DNA of 64,000 nucleotides from Chenopodium formosanum. Taxonomy: Eukaryota; Streptophyta; Magnoliopsida; Caryophyllales; Amaranthaceae. Where the stretch lies: positions 46,050,003-46,114,002 of the forward strand of contig CM044859.1 of the NCBI GenBank assembly GCA_024500155.1. The letters run 5' to 3'. Within the stretch, counting starts at the first letter, position 1. Every line of letters starts with the position of its first letter. Both the position numbers and the translations under genes were made by a program. Below, piece by piece: positions 34,661 to 46,690 of this stretch. The notes beneath the pieces were generated by a model that saw nothing but the letters and a program-made list of their open reading frames with translations, made no database searches and was not told where the DNA came from.

Positions 34661-37496
34661 TTAAGGGAGCTTCTTGTCATCGACATCCGCCTTGTCCTCC
34701 GGCGCATGCTCTCTATTTTCCTCATCCTCCTCCTAATCATCCTCCTCCTCGTCCCCAGACGACGAGCCGCCAGACCAGCTAGACTCCCTCAAGGCACTCT
34801 TGACAGTCGCATCCTTCTCGGCCGCCTCTTGAGCTTCTCTGAGGAGACGAGCATTGAACTCGTCATTAGCCTTATCAAACTGGACCTTCCAGGTTTAATA
34901 ATCGGCAGACGGCTGAGCACCCGCCCAGGCCGCACGCATGATGACTTCGTTATCGTCCATCATTTGTTTGACCAGGGCTTGTTTCTCCTCCTCCATCAAG
35001 GACCTATACTTGGTCCGGAGTTGGTTCTTCTGGTTGCTCAGCCGACCTCTGAGTCTTTTGATCGTCGCCTCCAAGCTAGCTGCTTTGGACTCCGCCTCCT
35101 TGAGGTTGTCCATCTTCTCGTTAAGGCCCTTGACCTGGTCCTGGAGCTCCCTCACCCGCTGCTTGGCCGCATCAAAGTTCAGCTGAACTTGCAGGTTGGC
35201 AAATGCTTGGGAATACAACATATCAAGTGTCAGAATCTCATTTTAAGAAATCTCAAACTGAGCTTTCTTCAAAGTAGAGGCGGTCCGAGCATTCGCTGCC
35301 TTTACCTCCCTGGTCTTCTCATTAAGGGGCCCTTTGAGACCACTAACGCGTAGCATAGCCTGCAAGCGCCCAAACCAAAGAAACTTGTTAGTAAACATTC
35401 GACAAAAATATGTACATAAATTAAGTTTTAAGGAATTTTACTTCGTAAAGAAGCGCCAGGATGCCATCAAGGTCCAGGGTGCCGACTCCTTTGACGGCCG
35501 CCTTGTCATCAGGATCAAGCGTCCTGAGCATCCGTCTTGCCATCTAGAGGACAGTTGGCCTCGCTGGGGCATCTATCAAACAAATACAGCTAACTCAAAG
35601 ACTGAATCTTATGCCCTTTATAAAGTGCATGGTCGGATGGCTTACCTCCATCTCTCCCGGCAGCTTCGCTGCCGCCTGCTGTGCCGCCAGCAGTGGTGAG
35701 TGGCGTTTTGCCACTCTTCGACGCTCGTTGAAGAGAGTCCGGCTTTGATGGTGTTTTGATTGGGGAAGAGGCGCCTGTCCCTTTCTTAGCGGGCTTGGAG
35801 GCGACGTGTTTCCTCTGGTTCTGTGAAACGTCGCCAACTGTCTGCTTTCGCAACTGGGGTCCGGCTGAGAAGAAGGAGTAGGCTTTGATGAGGCACTCTG
35901 AAAAGAAGTCCAAGCATGAGTCTCATAAACAGAGTATGTGAACACATTTCATTAAGAATAAACTTTGCAGACTCATTACCTTAGGATTGCCGCCTGGCGG
36001 CTGCTTATCCGCCTGTTTTATGTTTGACCGGTAGAAGGCGGCAGAGAGGGCTGGTTTCTTGTGGGCAGGGAGCTTTGCCATTGCCTTATCTGCAGCAAGA
36101 AACCAGGTGTTAGCAAAGAAACAAATAAACATAAGTAAGCAAAGGTAATAAAATCATGCGGCCAGCTACCTCTCGGCATTTCAGTACTAAGCCCGCAGGC
36201 GGAAAGTACGTCCCGTCCGAGAGCCACTCGAATAGGGGAATATAGCTCTGGGGGGTGATCTCCTTAATCCCAATCTCTTTGTTTGTCCGGACGGCCACAG
36301 TAGGCGGAAGAGCCTTTTTCCCAGCCAAGAGGCGAGGATATTGAGTCCAGCGGTTGTACCGCCTGTTCCTCTGGGCGTCTAAGGAAGAGACTATATAAAA
36401 CTTGGTTCTCCAGTCCTTTTACTTGTTCTCTTTCCCCGGCGTCATCATGTACCGGGTATTGCTGGTCAACGTAAACCAGCCGATACCACTTGGATTGGGA
36501 GTTCTGCTCAGATAGTGCGTATGAGCAAACGCCTCAAAGCTGGGATCCACTTCTAGCATCTCGCAGGCGGCAACGTAGCCTAAGATATTTACCCAAGAGT
36601 TGGGGGCTAGTTGCCAGATACCCAGCTGGTATCCGTCCAAGATCCTCTCCACGGTCGGATGGAGAGGAAAGCGAAGTCTTGCCTGGATGGCCGCTTCATA
36701 GCAGCCGAAACATTGGTCACCATAAATAGCCAACTCAGGCCAGGTGACCGTGTCCTCAGCATCCGGCATGGACAGAAGAAAACCATGTCCCATGACATGG
36801 GCAGAGAGAAATTTGGGAAGATCATCCGTCATGATCTTCCACCTGCCTTCCGGAACGTGCAGATAGTAGGACGCACGTTCATGCCGCCTAGAAGCAGACG
36901 GCTCTGCCCAACCCCTCTCCCTTCTCAACGGAGAGGGACTCTCTGGCAGCCTTTAAGTTTGACTGCGCCTCCTCTGAGTCAAGGGGGACGTAGTTGGAAG
37001 ACGATGACGCCGAGTCATCAGAGCTCTCTTCGGAGCTAGGGGACTGCCGCCTATTGCCAGCAGTGTCCTCCCCCAGCTCATCATCCGTCACCGATCCACT
37101 CGGTCCGGGGTTCTCAAATTCCTCGTCGCACTCCTCCAAAAACGAGTCATTTGGAGTGCTGACGGTGCTAGGCGGGTCTCTACTAACCTCAAAGACAGTC
37201 ACCCTAATGGAGCCATCGGAATTGACAGTCTCACTCTCCGAATGGTAAAAGGAACCATCCGCTCTATATCTCCTTGTCGTTTGCTTTTTTCTGGCCATCG
37301 TGTCCTTCAGAGGCACAGACACTGTCGGATTTGGAGATGCACTTAAAGCAAAGTTCTCGAACGAGCATTCAGCACTCCTAGTTCTAGATTCAGCCGTCCC
37401 TGGTGACCGGCTGATCGCTAACCTAGGCCGTGCCGGGTGCGTTTGGGAAACCATTTTGATAAAGAAAAATGCAAAAAATAAGTGAAAAGGGATCAA
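34661..37496 (-). pseudogene. Spliced antisense gene of the Tat-like element: gypsy-type transposon-domain and coiled-coil protein
   Basis: Exon 1 runs from ATG 37,496 (or 37,454) to about 36,175, with an acidic Ser-rich N-terminus. A domain then resembles the plant 'putative gypsy type transposon' (Transposase_28) family, with FPLHPTVERILDGYQLGIWQL and a W-N-LGY segment. Further exons lie at about 35,984-36,094, 35,650-35,895, 35,440-35,570 and 34,661-35,365, most with GT-AG borders. The last exon encodes a long coiled coil (about 34,895-35,221) and an acidic tail ending KKLP at 34,661. A frame change near 36,900, a stop near 36,418 and stops near 35,550, 35,245 and 34,895 show decay. A TATA box at 37,673-37,682 fits a minus-strand promoter. 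Biochemical role unknown. Confidence 0.65.
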
Positions 37497-37672
37497 GCGG
37501 TTACCTTAGAAGAAGGTAACGAGAGACATCGGTCTTGGGCGCTTGAAGAGGCAGGCGAACTAAGGGGGCCGGCTGTCGGATGCTCTGGAAAGTCAAAGTC
37601 CTTGAAAGTCAGAAGATTCAAGATTCCTTGAAGGTTCACGCAAATGTGAATCCAAAAGGAAGTCAAACCCTT

Positions 37673-37682
37673 CTATTTATAG
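37673..37682 (-). promoter_or_regulatory. TATA box of the antisense gene
   Basis: CTATAAATAG-like sequence on the minus strand about 180 bp before the first ATG, within the symmetric CCTTCTATAAATAGAAGG. Confidence 0.5.
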
Positions 37683-37742
37683 AAGGGGTAAAACCCTAAT
37701 TTTTCCCCCCAAAAAAATATTTTGAAAATCCGGCCAGTGGGA

Positions 37743-38436
37743 TGTTGACACCTGTCACAGGTGTTATGTGCAATGCACGTGACCCCTTTAAGGGGAAAAT
37801 GATTTGGGTATTTTTATACCCGACCAAGTGGACCAATCGGAAGCCGCCACGTGTCATTGGCAGAGGTGCCACCTGGACCTTTGAGATGGTGACACATGTT
37901 AGGTAGACATCCCTCCGTTTTGGGATGATTGATGATCCAGAATGGACCATTAGGAGGGAAACACGTGTCACCCTAAGAGGTGCCCAAAAGCCTTTTGGTA
38001 TAAGTGACACATGTCACTCAGACATTGCTTCTGGAATGGCGGCCTTCAAGGGCCCAAACCTTGAGGAGCCGTTTTGCGGCGTAACCTAATCCCTAGGTCA
38101 CCACATCCTAGGGAGGGCACAATTTTCCAAAAGACCCTATAAATAGGGACAATTCCCTCATTTATTACAAAAGACACTGAACACGAGACAACACGTCACA
38201 TCCACATTTATTACAAAGCTGTCGTTTTCAAGAAACAGACAACACCTTACCTAAGCTTGGAATCCGAGCAGATAACTTTATTTCCGCACGTTTTACTCCG
38301 AATACTTTACTAACTTAATCTTCGGAGGCGGACCACCGACCATCCGGCGGTCCGTTTGCTTTGCAGGTACAGGCGCCCTTTGCTGAATCCAGTCTTAGTG
38401 TTGTAACTCTCCCAAGGGAAAAAAATCCCCGAAACA
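37743..38436 (+). repeat. 3' LTR of the Tat-like element
   Basis: Tentative 694-bp LTR from TGTTGACACC to CCGAAACA, with matching TGTT/AACA ends. It has a TATA box at 38,138-38,147 and typical LTR-end sequence with GCGGTCCG and CAGGTACAGGCGCC. U3 holds a 17-bp palindrome (arms ACACCTGT and ACAGGTGT at 37,748-37,764) and another with arms AGTGACA and TGTCACT at 38,003-38,018. The left border is inferred from the end motif; no second LTR is available for comparison. Confidence 0.5.
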
Positions 38437-38439
38437 CTT

Positions 38440-38655
38440 AGCATGCATCAATCCCTCGACCAAAAATTACATTTTCAATTGAATGAGAATTGGACCTTCC
38501 AACTTTTTCTTTTGCAACAACTTCTCCCTTCTTATTGTCTCCAAAGGCCACAGTTCCTCCTAGATAGAACTCAAGTGAAAGGAATAATGTTTTATCACCT
38601 GTCATATGCTTTGAACAAAATTGTCGAGGTACCACGTGTTGTCAAATCCTCGTGA
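38440..38655 (-). pseudogene. Copia protease start
   Basis: Contains SKHMTGD and the VGRSNSHSIENV segment that follow the catalytic Asp in copia proteases. The catalytic D-S-G itself is mutated (the sequence before CSKHMTG reads VPRQF), and the coding similarity stops near 38,460 at the junction with the neighbouring LTR. Confidence 0.7.
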
Positions 38656-39610
38656 GGCACAGTATAAACTAATTTCTTACGCTAGATTTAGCTTGCTTTA
38701 CATTCTTAATAGTATGTTCTCCCTTTTATCACAAGTTTCTTTAAAATGCAGTATGACCACAAAAGGTGCATACCTTGCTACTTAGAAGTTCCACATACTT
38801 CCTCTTTTTGCCAGTTTTCTTTTTGTTATTAAAACCAAGACCTTCTGTCCATTTAGTTTGGGCATCAAGAATCCATTTGGAACTCCCAACTGTTCAATCC
38901 TCTTATCCTTTCTTGCAAACTCTAGTTCCTTTTCAAGTTTTTCTTTTTGCTCCTTTACTAATTTCAAATCAATTTCCATTTTTCAAAATAAGTATTAAAA
39001 GTACTTAAAGGAACTTCATTCAGTTACAAGAATGGATATTAGCATTCAACAATTTATACAAAGCCAATTCAATGTTCAACATTATATTTTCATTATTCTT
39101 GACTCTTTTGAGAGTTTCTTTAAGCAACACATTTCTGTCAAAGAGCTCAAAGAACCCGATCTGAACATCAGACCTAGTGCTATTCAGATTAGTCATATGA
39201 TCTTTGCATATACTAAGAGATTTTTCAGTTTGAGCCTTTTTAGAGCAGAAAAATCATTAAAATCATCAAGGGTGTATAAAAGAATATTGATAACTTTTTT
39301 AGTGGATAAAGATTTCATATAATTTGGATCGATGCTTACCTCATCGTTCAAACTCCTAGAGTCTGAAACATTATGTTTGGCCATCAAACATAAGTTGGTT
39401 GTCTCTTCTTCAGGTTAGTTGTTCCTCATCTTGATATGAGTCAGAATCATCACCCCATGCATCAATCATGGCTTTGCGGTAGTCTGCTTTAGAGAAGGAA
39501 GATTTGTTGAATCGTTCCTTCCCATTTCCTTTCCCTTTTTTCTGTTTCCCACAGAGAACACTTATTGATGAAATGATCCAAGCAACCACAGTTGTGACAA
39601 GCAGCATCTC
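38656..39610 (-). pseudogene. Copia gag-protease spacer with zinc knuckle
   Basis: A Cys-X2-Cys-X4-His-X4-Cys knuckle is encoded at about 39,555-39,605. Downstream are a Lys-rich part, the SIRE-typical AWGDDSDSYQDEEQ and NLCLMA stretches (39,370-39,480), and a Glu/Lys coiled-coil-like segment at 38,782-38,979. Frame changes separate these pieces. Confidence 0.7.
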
Positions 39611-39620
39611 CTTTGGAACT

Positions 39621-40400
39621 TTAATTTTTCTTGATGTTGTTCCTTCCTTTTTGCTCGCCTGCTTTGAAGTTTCTGTAAAAATTCTTGAATTTTCGAACGA
39701 TCATGGCAACCTCTTCTTCATCTGTGTTAGAATCATCAAGTTCCCCAATTTTAAGAGCAAGAGCATGACTCTTAGAACTTTCATCGCTGTTAGTTTCCAA
39801 GTGTAATTCATGCGTCATATGAGAACCTGTCAGCTGCTCAATATTGAACTTTGTAAAGTCATTTGTTTCTTGCACTGCGGTTACCATAGCTCTCCATAAT
39901 TCGTCTTGAGGGAGACTTCTTAAAATATTTCTCACCTGTTCATCTGTTGGAATAATTCTACCAAGAGAAACTAATTCATTTGTTATGTTAGTAAAGCGAG
40001 TAAACATCTCTTGAATAGTTTCCTTATTATTCATTTCAAATCTTTCATACATGGACATTAACACATCAATTTTAGAATGCTTAACTTCATTGGTTCCTTC
40101 ATGGGTTACTAGGAGAAGATCCCAAATCTGTTTAGTATGTTTACATCCCATGACAAGATTGTGTTCATGAGGTCCGAGACCGCAATGAAGTAGTTTCATA
40201 GCCAAAGCATTTATTTCCATCTTTTCAAAATCATCTCTATCGAATTCAGAGATAAGTTTAGGAATTACCTCCTTTTGTTCGTTGGTTAAAATGACTTCAA
40301 ATTTTTCAACTTCAATTACACGCCATACCTGGTAATTCTCCGTGTTAATAAAGATCTCAATTATGTTCTTCCAAAAGGAATAGAATTTCCCGTTGAACAT
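39621..40400 (-). CDS. Copia-type Gag
   Basis: An open frame of 259 codons starting MFNGKFYSFWKNI, about 200 bases after the primer-binding site. It has the UBN2-type gag layout: a W-containing N-terminus, IWDLLLVTHEGT, EMFTRFTNITNELVSLG and ILRSLP. It forms the particle of copia elements. The frame ends before the zinc knuckle, which lies just downstream in another frame, so this is probably a truncated version of a longer Gag. Expression is unlikely, as most of the element is missing. Confidence 0.8.
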   Translation of the reverse strand: MFNGKFYSFWKNIIEIFINTENYQVWRVIEVEKFEVILTNEQKEVIPKLISEFDRDDFEKMEINALAMKLLHCGLGPHEHNLVMGCKHTKQIWDLLLVTHEGTNEVKHSKIDVLMSMYERFEMNNKETIQEMFTRFTNITNELVSLGRIIPTDEQVRNILRSLPQDELWRAMVTAVQETNDFTKFNIEQLTGSHMTHELHLETNSDESSKSHALALKIGELDDSNTDEEEVAMIVRKFKNFYRNFKAGEQKGRNNIKKN

Positions 40401-40602
40401 GGGAGGTCTTTGCGTAGAGTAACCTTCTTCGAGTTTCTCATGCGAATAGGAATAGGAATATAATCTCCATTCTGTTCTTCCAATAGGAATAGAAATAGGA
40501 TTTCCCGTTGAACATGACTGTTACGTTGTTGGTTGAAGTGAATTCATCTTTCTCAGAAACTTAACTCTACAAGGCAGCTTGTATAATTTGAGTAACCTTC
40601 TT

Positions 40603-40610
40603 TGATACCA
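40603..40610 (-). promoter_or_regulatory. Copia primer-binding site
   Basis: TGGTATCA on the minus strand, two bases from the LTR end (AACA at 40,613), the usual initiator-Met site of copia elements. Confidence 0.75.
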
Positions 40611-40612
40611 CT

Positions 40613-43183
40613 TGTTAACCGAATGAACTTCTAATGCGTGCCATTTATGACACTTTTAGGCTAGGTTCTCTTCATATTTTTATGCTCGTTTTAAGTTGCT
40701 TATTCGTGTTTTTAGGGAATAATGTTTGATTTGCGTGTTTGCATGTGGAGTTTAGAGAAATGCGTGCTTTTAATAGTTTTGTTATTATTTTATTCATTTC
40801 TCGGCTATTTCTCTCGCTTCTCCGTTTATTTGACTTGTTTTGTAGGTATGTCGAGTACCCTGGGATTTAATTATCAAGGAGGGAACTCAAGTGCATTCTA
40901 GGGATTTAACGGAGCCAAGTTAGGGAAGCCAAGAACGCAAGTCAAGCCAATGCAAGCAAACTCAGCAAGCACGAGTTCCAAGGTGGAAATCCCGAGCATT
41001 CTTGCGCGGAGCACGAGCAGCCACGCTCCCAGCAGCTCGGTCGTGCACCCAGCAATGCAGCAGCACAGCTGAGGGCGCGGGGTTACTGCAAACCTCTAAA
41101 CTGCCGTTTTCGACTAGGAACTTGGATAGGGCAGGCCGCGGGCACCCTGAGGGAGCGGGTCTAGCCCCGCGGGCGCGGGTTCCAGCCGCAGGCACAGGCT
41201 TGGGGGTTTTCACCTCAGCGGGCGGGGGTTGTTGGGTTTAACTTGTGATTTCATTTATTTTCTCTTTTTATATATATATTGTACGACCTTCTTTATTCTT
41301 GACACATTTAATTCTTTAGTTTTAAAATAGTTTCTCTCTTCTCTAAGGAGAATTAACTTAGATGAGGAGTTCCTTTCTCTAGATTAGGAGTAGTTTTAGA
41401 GAGAGAAAGCGAGGAATTTCAATGGTGATTGAGAGGTTGAAGATACAAGGGTGACAATTATGTTGAAGATCTTCTCTATTATCAATGAGCATTCTAAACT
41501 CTACCTCACCTTATTGTTTTGTTCAATTTCATGTTTGTTTGGATTAATTTTAATGTTTGATGCTTGGTTAGTGTAGTTGTTCTTTATATATTGTGAATTC
41601 TTGATTTCTTTAGTTGTTTGTTGATAGATGATGATATTTGAGTAGTTGTTTGGCTAGGAATTTGGTGAAACTTTTATGATTGATTAATTGTGATTAATTT
41701 GGGAATTGTGTTGATTAATTGTTGAGATTAAAGTGATTAGTCAAGGTTTGCATGTGTATAATTCGATTAGGCCTTGAGAATTATGCTAAATTGCAATGTA
41801 ATTGCTAATGACACGAACAAAATTGATTTAGGAATTGCAATTATCGATTGGTTTTGATTTTGATTCTCTTAGTTTGTTATTCATAGTGAACCCTAGCTTA
41901 ACAATTAGGAGATAGCTCTTTGATTCAAATTGAGTGCTCTTATCATTAGTCTTCACAACCTTTGATTGGCATGATCTTTCCAAGTTGTTGCAATTGATAT
42001 GATTACTTGTTGATCCCCGTTCCTAGTATTTTATTTCCTTGGCTACTTGTTTTGTTAGTAGTTAATATTCTCTCTTACATTCGTCTTCGACTTAGCTTAG
42101 GCACATAATTGAAAATGCTTGAACATTATCGTTTCTTTTGGGTTCAACCCTTGACTTGTCTCTATACTAGTATTTAGGTTTATTAAGTGTTTATAAATTT
42201 AGTTTGACCGAGAGAAGATTAGATAATGACCTAGTTTTCCCCTCGTCAACTTCTACAATAGGGGGGTGAATTGTAGACGGGAACTTATAGCAAAATTAAA
42301 GCGGAATTTTAAACGAAAGCTATAAGGAACACGAAAATGCAAGAGAGAATTTTTACGTGGAAATTTCTTGGGCCCTATCAAGAAGAAAAACCACGACCAC
42401 TACAGATTTTACTAAACTCTTTCACTATAGGGCAACGACTCTGTTACAACCTATATGGACCTCTACTTGAGTTTCTCAATGAGAAACTCAAGTTCCCACA
42501 AATGTTCCCTCAAACAACTGTACTCATAAGCTTTGACTTTGAAGCTCTCTCTTACACTTTTAGGCTCTACTCAAAGCCTAACTACAACAAGAGTTCACTC
42601 AACTCTTTTCCCAAAAACCCAAAATACAAATCTGTAATCTTAGTGTGTAGGAAAAAATTAAGCAATAGGAACTCAGACTCTAAAAGAAAACTAAAAAATA
42701 TTTCAAGAATGTTTTTCAAGTTAAGTTTGGTGAGTCTTTCAAAATTTACAACTCTCTATTTATAGAGTACTCATAAACACTAAACGACTTCCCACTAACC
42801 CAACAACAGTCATTTTCCATGGTTATAGGACATGAACCCATAACTGATTGTTGAGGTAAACATGGGAACGTGATGATCAAGTGATAGGAATATCTTTAAC
42901 GGTATTCCTAAGATAAGTCAGAAAAGAATAAAACGTGTAAAACTAACTTGGAGAAAAAGAAATTTTAATAAAGATATTTTTGTAATATAATATCTAAAAT
43001 TCATTTTACAAAAATATATAATCTTTTTTAGCAAAATATATTTTATCACATCAAAATTCTTTAGCTTTTCAAGAAAAAATAATTTTAATATATTTTCAAA
43101 GAGTTTACGAATATACGTTCATAATTTTCCTTAAAAATTAAGTATGTTCCTTCTGAGTTCCATATCACTACAAGTTCCCAACA
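40613..43183 (-). repeat. 5' LTR of the copia element, split by a solo LTR
   Basis: Runs from TGTTAACC to CCCAACA in plus orientation. Removing the inserted solo LTR and one target duplication leaves about 950 bp. The right border is less certain because GTTCC/GGAAC-type words continue to about 43,470. Confidence 0.65.
40632..42248 (+). mobile_element. Solo LTR, family S1, inside the copia LTR
   Basis: The 1,617-bp LTR begins TAATGCGTGCC (first G mutated; the second copy starts TGATCCGTGCC) and ends CCCCTCGTCA. It is flanked by the perfect 5-bp duplication ACTTC at 40,627-40,631 and 42,249-42,253. An exact CCGCG-GG-CGCGG palindrome lies at 41,167-41,178, about 90 bp before a TA-rich box at 41,269-41,279. 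No internal sequence is present, so it is an LTR-LTR recombination product. Confidence 0.85.
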
Positions 43184-45746
43184 CTTACATAAGTCCTAAA
43201 CTAAATTTAGTCTTCATGTCTTCTCTTATTTGAAGCTCCAACTCTATAGCTTCAATTTGCTTCGCTCCAAGTTCCCACTTAGGATCATGGATAATGAACA
43301 AAGCTTGTTCCCCTAAGGAACATGATACACACTTGTTCCCAAAAGGAACTTGATAACCCTTTGTTTCTAAAATGAACATGATAAACATTCATTGGATTTT
43401 CTTCGCTTGTTTTTGCCAAGTTTGCAACACAAATTCTTCTATGTTCCTTCTCAGGAACTCCATTCATCTACGCACATGAACTTAATAAAAACATTAGTTA
43501 AGTTTGTTTGGGTCATCATAAAAACATCATAGAGGTCAATAAACGTCATTTTTATAAGTGAGATTTTAGTGATCTTTGACGGATTCACTCATAAAAGTAA
43601 AATGAACCAACTTGGTTTAGGATAATCACCCCGATTAGTGATTACCAAAAATGTCTTGTGAATAAGAAAATTCAATGTATGCGTCCCAATTGACGACTTT
43701 TAGTGAGTCAAGGTTTTTTTTTGGAGTGAAACTATAAGGATTCACTATGTAATCTTGCTTTAAGTTTAAAATCACTAAAGGGTAGTTTTTGTAAGGTTTT
43801 AAGAGCTATGTGTTTAGGCTTAATGGAATTGGCCAATAAAACACAACACCTGTCGAGACCTTACTTCTAAATAAAAGGGAACAATAAACTATTTAATCAT
43901 ATCCGGTTATCAAATAATCCATCGGGTAATTATAATGGGGTATAAGTTTATTTTATGGAAATGGATAATTGTTACAACCTTATACAACTAAATAATTAAT
44001 CTTAACCTCATGTTTGGAAATGAGGCCATAACCTTATATTGACTATCATTAATTATTAAAAACAAGTATGCAAAGTTAACATTCCTTCTTATGTTATGAA
44101 AAGGGTTTGAGATAAAATAGAAGTTCATAAAATTATAAAAAGTTTTTATTTCTAAAATCCTCTTAAAATAAAGTTACAGTTTCTTAAATATCATTTATTT
44201 ATGATGTCATCTTAATATAAGATTAAGTTTCCTAAAAAACAATCATTTAAGAACGAAAATTAAAGTTAATTAAAACTCTTATTTCTAAAGTCATCTCTAG
44301 ATTATAGTTCCTTAAAATTCTTTTATTTCAAAAGTCATCTTTAGATTAAATTAAGACATCCTAATAACAATTAAAAAAATAATTAAAGTTACATAAGTTA
44401 AAATTACATATTATAGTGTAATATAGGTTTCATACCATTAGTTTCTCAAAAAAAATTTAAATCAAATTTAAAAAATAAGGTAATTAAGAAAAACATGCCT
44501 TTTTCTCATGTTAGATATCTTGAACAAAAAAAAATCATTAAAAACCACAAAATAATAAAAAAAATATTGTAAGATATGGTTGGAAAGCTCTTCAAAAATT
44601 CTATCACTTGAGATAAAGAAATGAAATTTTTTCTAGGCGTAAGGGCTGTTGCATAGACTATCTTTAGGACATGGGAAGTTACACTTCATCCTTGAACATT
44701 CTTTACATAAACACTTACTTCCTTAGGTCTTTAGACTCACTTAAAAAGAAAATTATTTTTAATATATATCTTATACAAACACATGAATGCATTAACACAT
44801 TATATTTTAAATGCATAAAAAATTGAAATGCGAAATGCAATTAACCCCCCATTTTTTATAACCTATCACCTCACCAGTAGGCTTGGCTTTCTAATATGGA
44901 GTAATGAAAGATTTAGGTCTAATTTATCACATAATATCGTCATTACTCCTGTTGGTAACATCATATGAAACAAACACATTAGTTAGCATAATAATAATAA
45001 TAATAATTAAGGAAATTGAGAAAAATAGAAAATAATACCTGGAGCTAGATGTAGCTATTTTTTAGATGACTCATTTTGCTTACCAAGGATTAAAAGATGT
45101 GTTTTCCTTAGTTAAAATGAAATAAGAGAGGCTAAGTGATTTTTTAGAATTTTGAGAAATTAGGAGAAGCTAGTGAAAATAAAACTAATGAACCCCCTTT
45201 TTTTTTTTTGGATTTTTGATTAAAGAAAATAAACTTGAATTATTAAAACTAGATCTTGAGCAATAAACATTTTTTTTTTTGGTTTTATATAGACTAGGAA
45301 CACTTAAGCAATTACACTAATTTCTTTTCGGTCTAAACAAAGATAAGAAACAACAATAATATTTGAACATAACAAAAATATATATATTTTACGTTTTTCT
45401 TTATAGGAATTATATAATAACAACTTAACTAGATGATGCTTTTTATAAGCTAATAACTTAAAAATAAAGCTAAATTAGAGAGATTTTTACTAAAGCAAAA
45501 GATTAGAGGAGAATTTTTTGGAGAGAAATTTTAGAGAGAATTAGTAGGATTTTTTTGGTGTCTTCAAAATGAGAAAATTAGGGGGTATTTATAGGAAATT
45601 AAAAGGGTTAATTTTTAAATAAAATAAAATAAATGAACGGTAATTCAAGGATTTAAATCAAATAAAACTACAATTAATTTCTTATCTTCTTCTATCTCCC
45701 TCCTTACCTAAAAAACCAAACAAAATCACAATTAATTTTGGCCACC
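43184..45746. other. AT-rich, mostly unassigned sequence
   Basis: At 43,185-43,467 minus-strand ORF pieces contain repeated GTTCC/GGAAC words and may belong to copia-related sequence. From 43,500 to 45,700 no coding signal is seen. A minus-strand TATAAATA at 45,586-45,593 lies in GGGGGTATTTATAGG, identical over 15 bases to the TATA region of LTR A, and sequence around 45,100-45,600 has the style of a Tat LTR, so a degraded LTR is possible. Confidence 0.4.
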
Positions 45747-45914
45747 ATGTTTCAAGATAACCAGGAAGATCATCCTGTCTTCTCCTTCGAGGAAGACATG
45801 AGGATGATACGGGAATATTTCATGTACATTGTGGCCGGGGCTAGTGGTCATCCTAATGGATGCATTAATTTACTTGTTAACCCACAATTGAAGCCTGAAA
45901 TTACTTCGGAGTAG
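45747..45914 (+). CDS. Small hypothetical ORF, 55 residues
   Basis: ATG in the context GCCACCATGT, followed by 55 codons and TAG. The product is acidic at its start (QDNQEDHP, FEEDMRM) with a Gly/Ala stretch in the middle. It is less AT-rich than its surroundings, which is why it stands out. AATAAA-like signals follow within about 110 bp. I do not recognise it; it may be a gene fragment or chance. Confidence 0.3.
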   Translation: MFQDNQEDHPVFSFEEDMRMIREYFMYIVAGASGHPNGCINLLVNPQLKPEITSE

Positions 45915-46156
45915 CAGGTTAAAATACATGTGGCGTTAGCTGTATTTCAAAGTTTTGTAATTTAGTAGTTAAGTAGTACAAATTGTAACATATATTTTGA
46001 AAATTATGAAATAAAATAATTATAATTGCTCTTTTTTTCGTTTAAATTTTTTTTTTTTTTAAAAAAAAGTGTTATTAGGTTATAAAAATATTTTAGCTCA
46101 TAATTACCATGTAATTAAAAAAGCAAGAAGCAAAATTATGATAATTGTTAAAAAAA

Positions 46157-46160
46157 TAAC

Positions 46161-46236
<76 letters not shown>
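46157..46236. repeat. AAT microsatellite, left flank of the compact gypsy element
   Basis: About 25 units of AAT directly before the LTR. The same repeat continues after the right LTR at 52,438. Confidence 0.9.
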
Positions 46237-46238
46237 GT

Positions 46239-46612
46239 TGTATAGGATAGCTCCCGCTGAACTATCGCCCAGCCCCCAGGGTGCGCACTCACCGCTGAAT
46301 AAGCGACTAAAGGAGGGCTCGTCAGCCAGGCAGAGTCAACCCGCAGGGCTGACCAGGCTAAGCTCTCCACGAAGGAGATAGTACGCCTATAAATAGAGGG
46401 TAAAGTACAACGGAAAAGAGGTTCGACACTCAAGTTATTACACTTTCTATATCTCTCTAAGTACACTTTCTCTCTCTAAACACTCTCTAACTGAAGCTTC
46501 GGAGGGGGGTTCCTCGAGCCACCCCCGAGGGCAGTTTACGTGTGCTACTGTGTGTAGGTTGCTGACGGGATCCAGCTTATCATGCAGAACCCTTGGATCA
46601 ATACCTGGAACA
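46239..46612 (+). repeat. 5' LTR of the compact gypsy element
   Basis: 374 bp, TGTATAGG to TGGAACA, with TATAAATA at 46,388-46,395. The primer-binding site TTGGCGCTAGAAGG follows at 46,614-46,627. Confidence 0.9.
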
Positions 46613-46690
46613 ATTGGCGCTAGAAGGAGTGGATTGGATCATCTAACCTGAGGTTCACCAACTGAGCTAAGGACTAGTTAACCAACCACC

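Larger units (their letters stand above)
34643..38436 (+). mobile_element. 3' half of a different Tat-like gypsy element
   Basis: Contains a minus-strand spliced gene followed by a plus-strand LTR. By comparison with the element at 46,239-52,437 this is the antisense-gene and 3' LTR part of an element whose gag-pol lay to the left on the plus strand. The left part was separated by insertion of the tandem array at 34,642/34,643. The right end abuts copia protease sequence. Confidence 0.65.
38437..43183 (-). mobile_element. SIRE-like Ty1/copia element, 5' part only
   Basis: Minus-strand element: LTR (40,613-43,183, split), primer-binding site matching initiator Met tRNA (TGGTATCA, 40,603-40,610), gag, zinc knuckle and the start of the protease. 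It is cut off at about 38,437, where the Tat-like LTR begins. Integrase, reverse transcriptase and the other LTR are not in the window. The lineage call rests on gag and spacer motifs. Confidence 0.75.

Noticed and set aside
35590..36132. Separate small genes on the minus strand at 35.6-36.1 kb
   Set aside because: They join by GT-AG introns into the single antisense gene of the Tat-like element.
40962..41241. GC-rich ORFs on both strands inside the first S1 solo LTR
   Set aside because: They cover the GC-rich U3 region, differ in frame in the second S1 copy and have no recognisable domain.
43185..43467. Envelope-like or host gene at the right of the copia LTR
   Set aside because: Short overlapping frames with repeated GTTCC/GGAAC words; no domain and no clear continuation, so only recorded as possible copia-related sequence.
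46104..46466. ORF with long poly-isoleucine run
   Set aside because: It is the translated AAT microsatellite and LTR sequence, not a gene. The same holds for the ORFs at 52,375-52,614.
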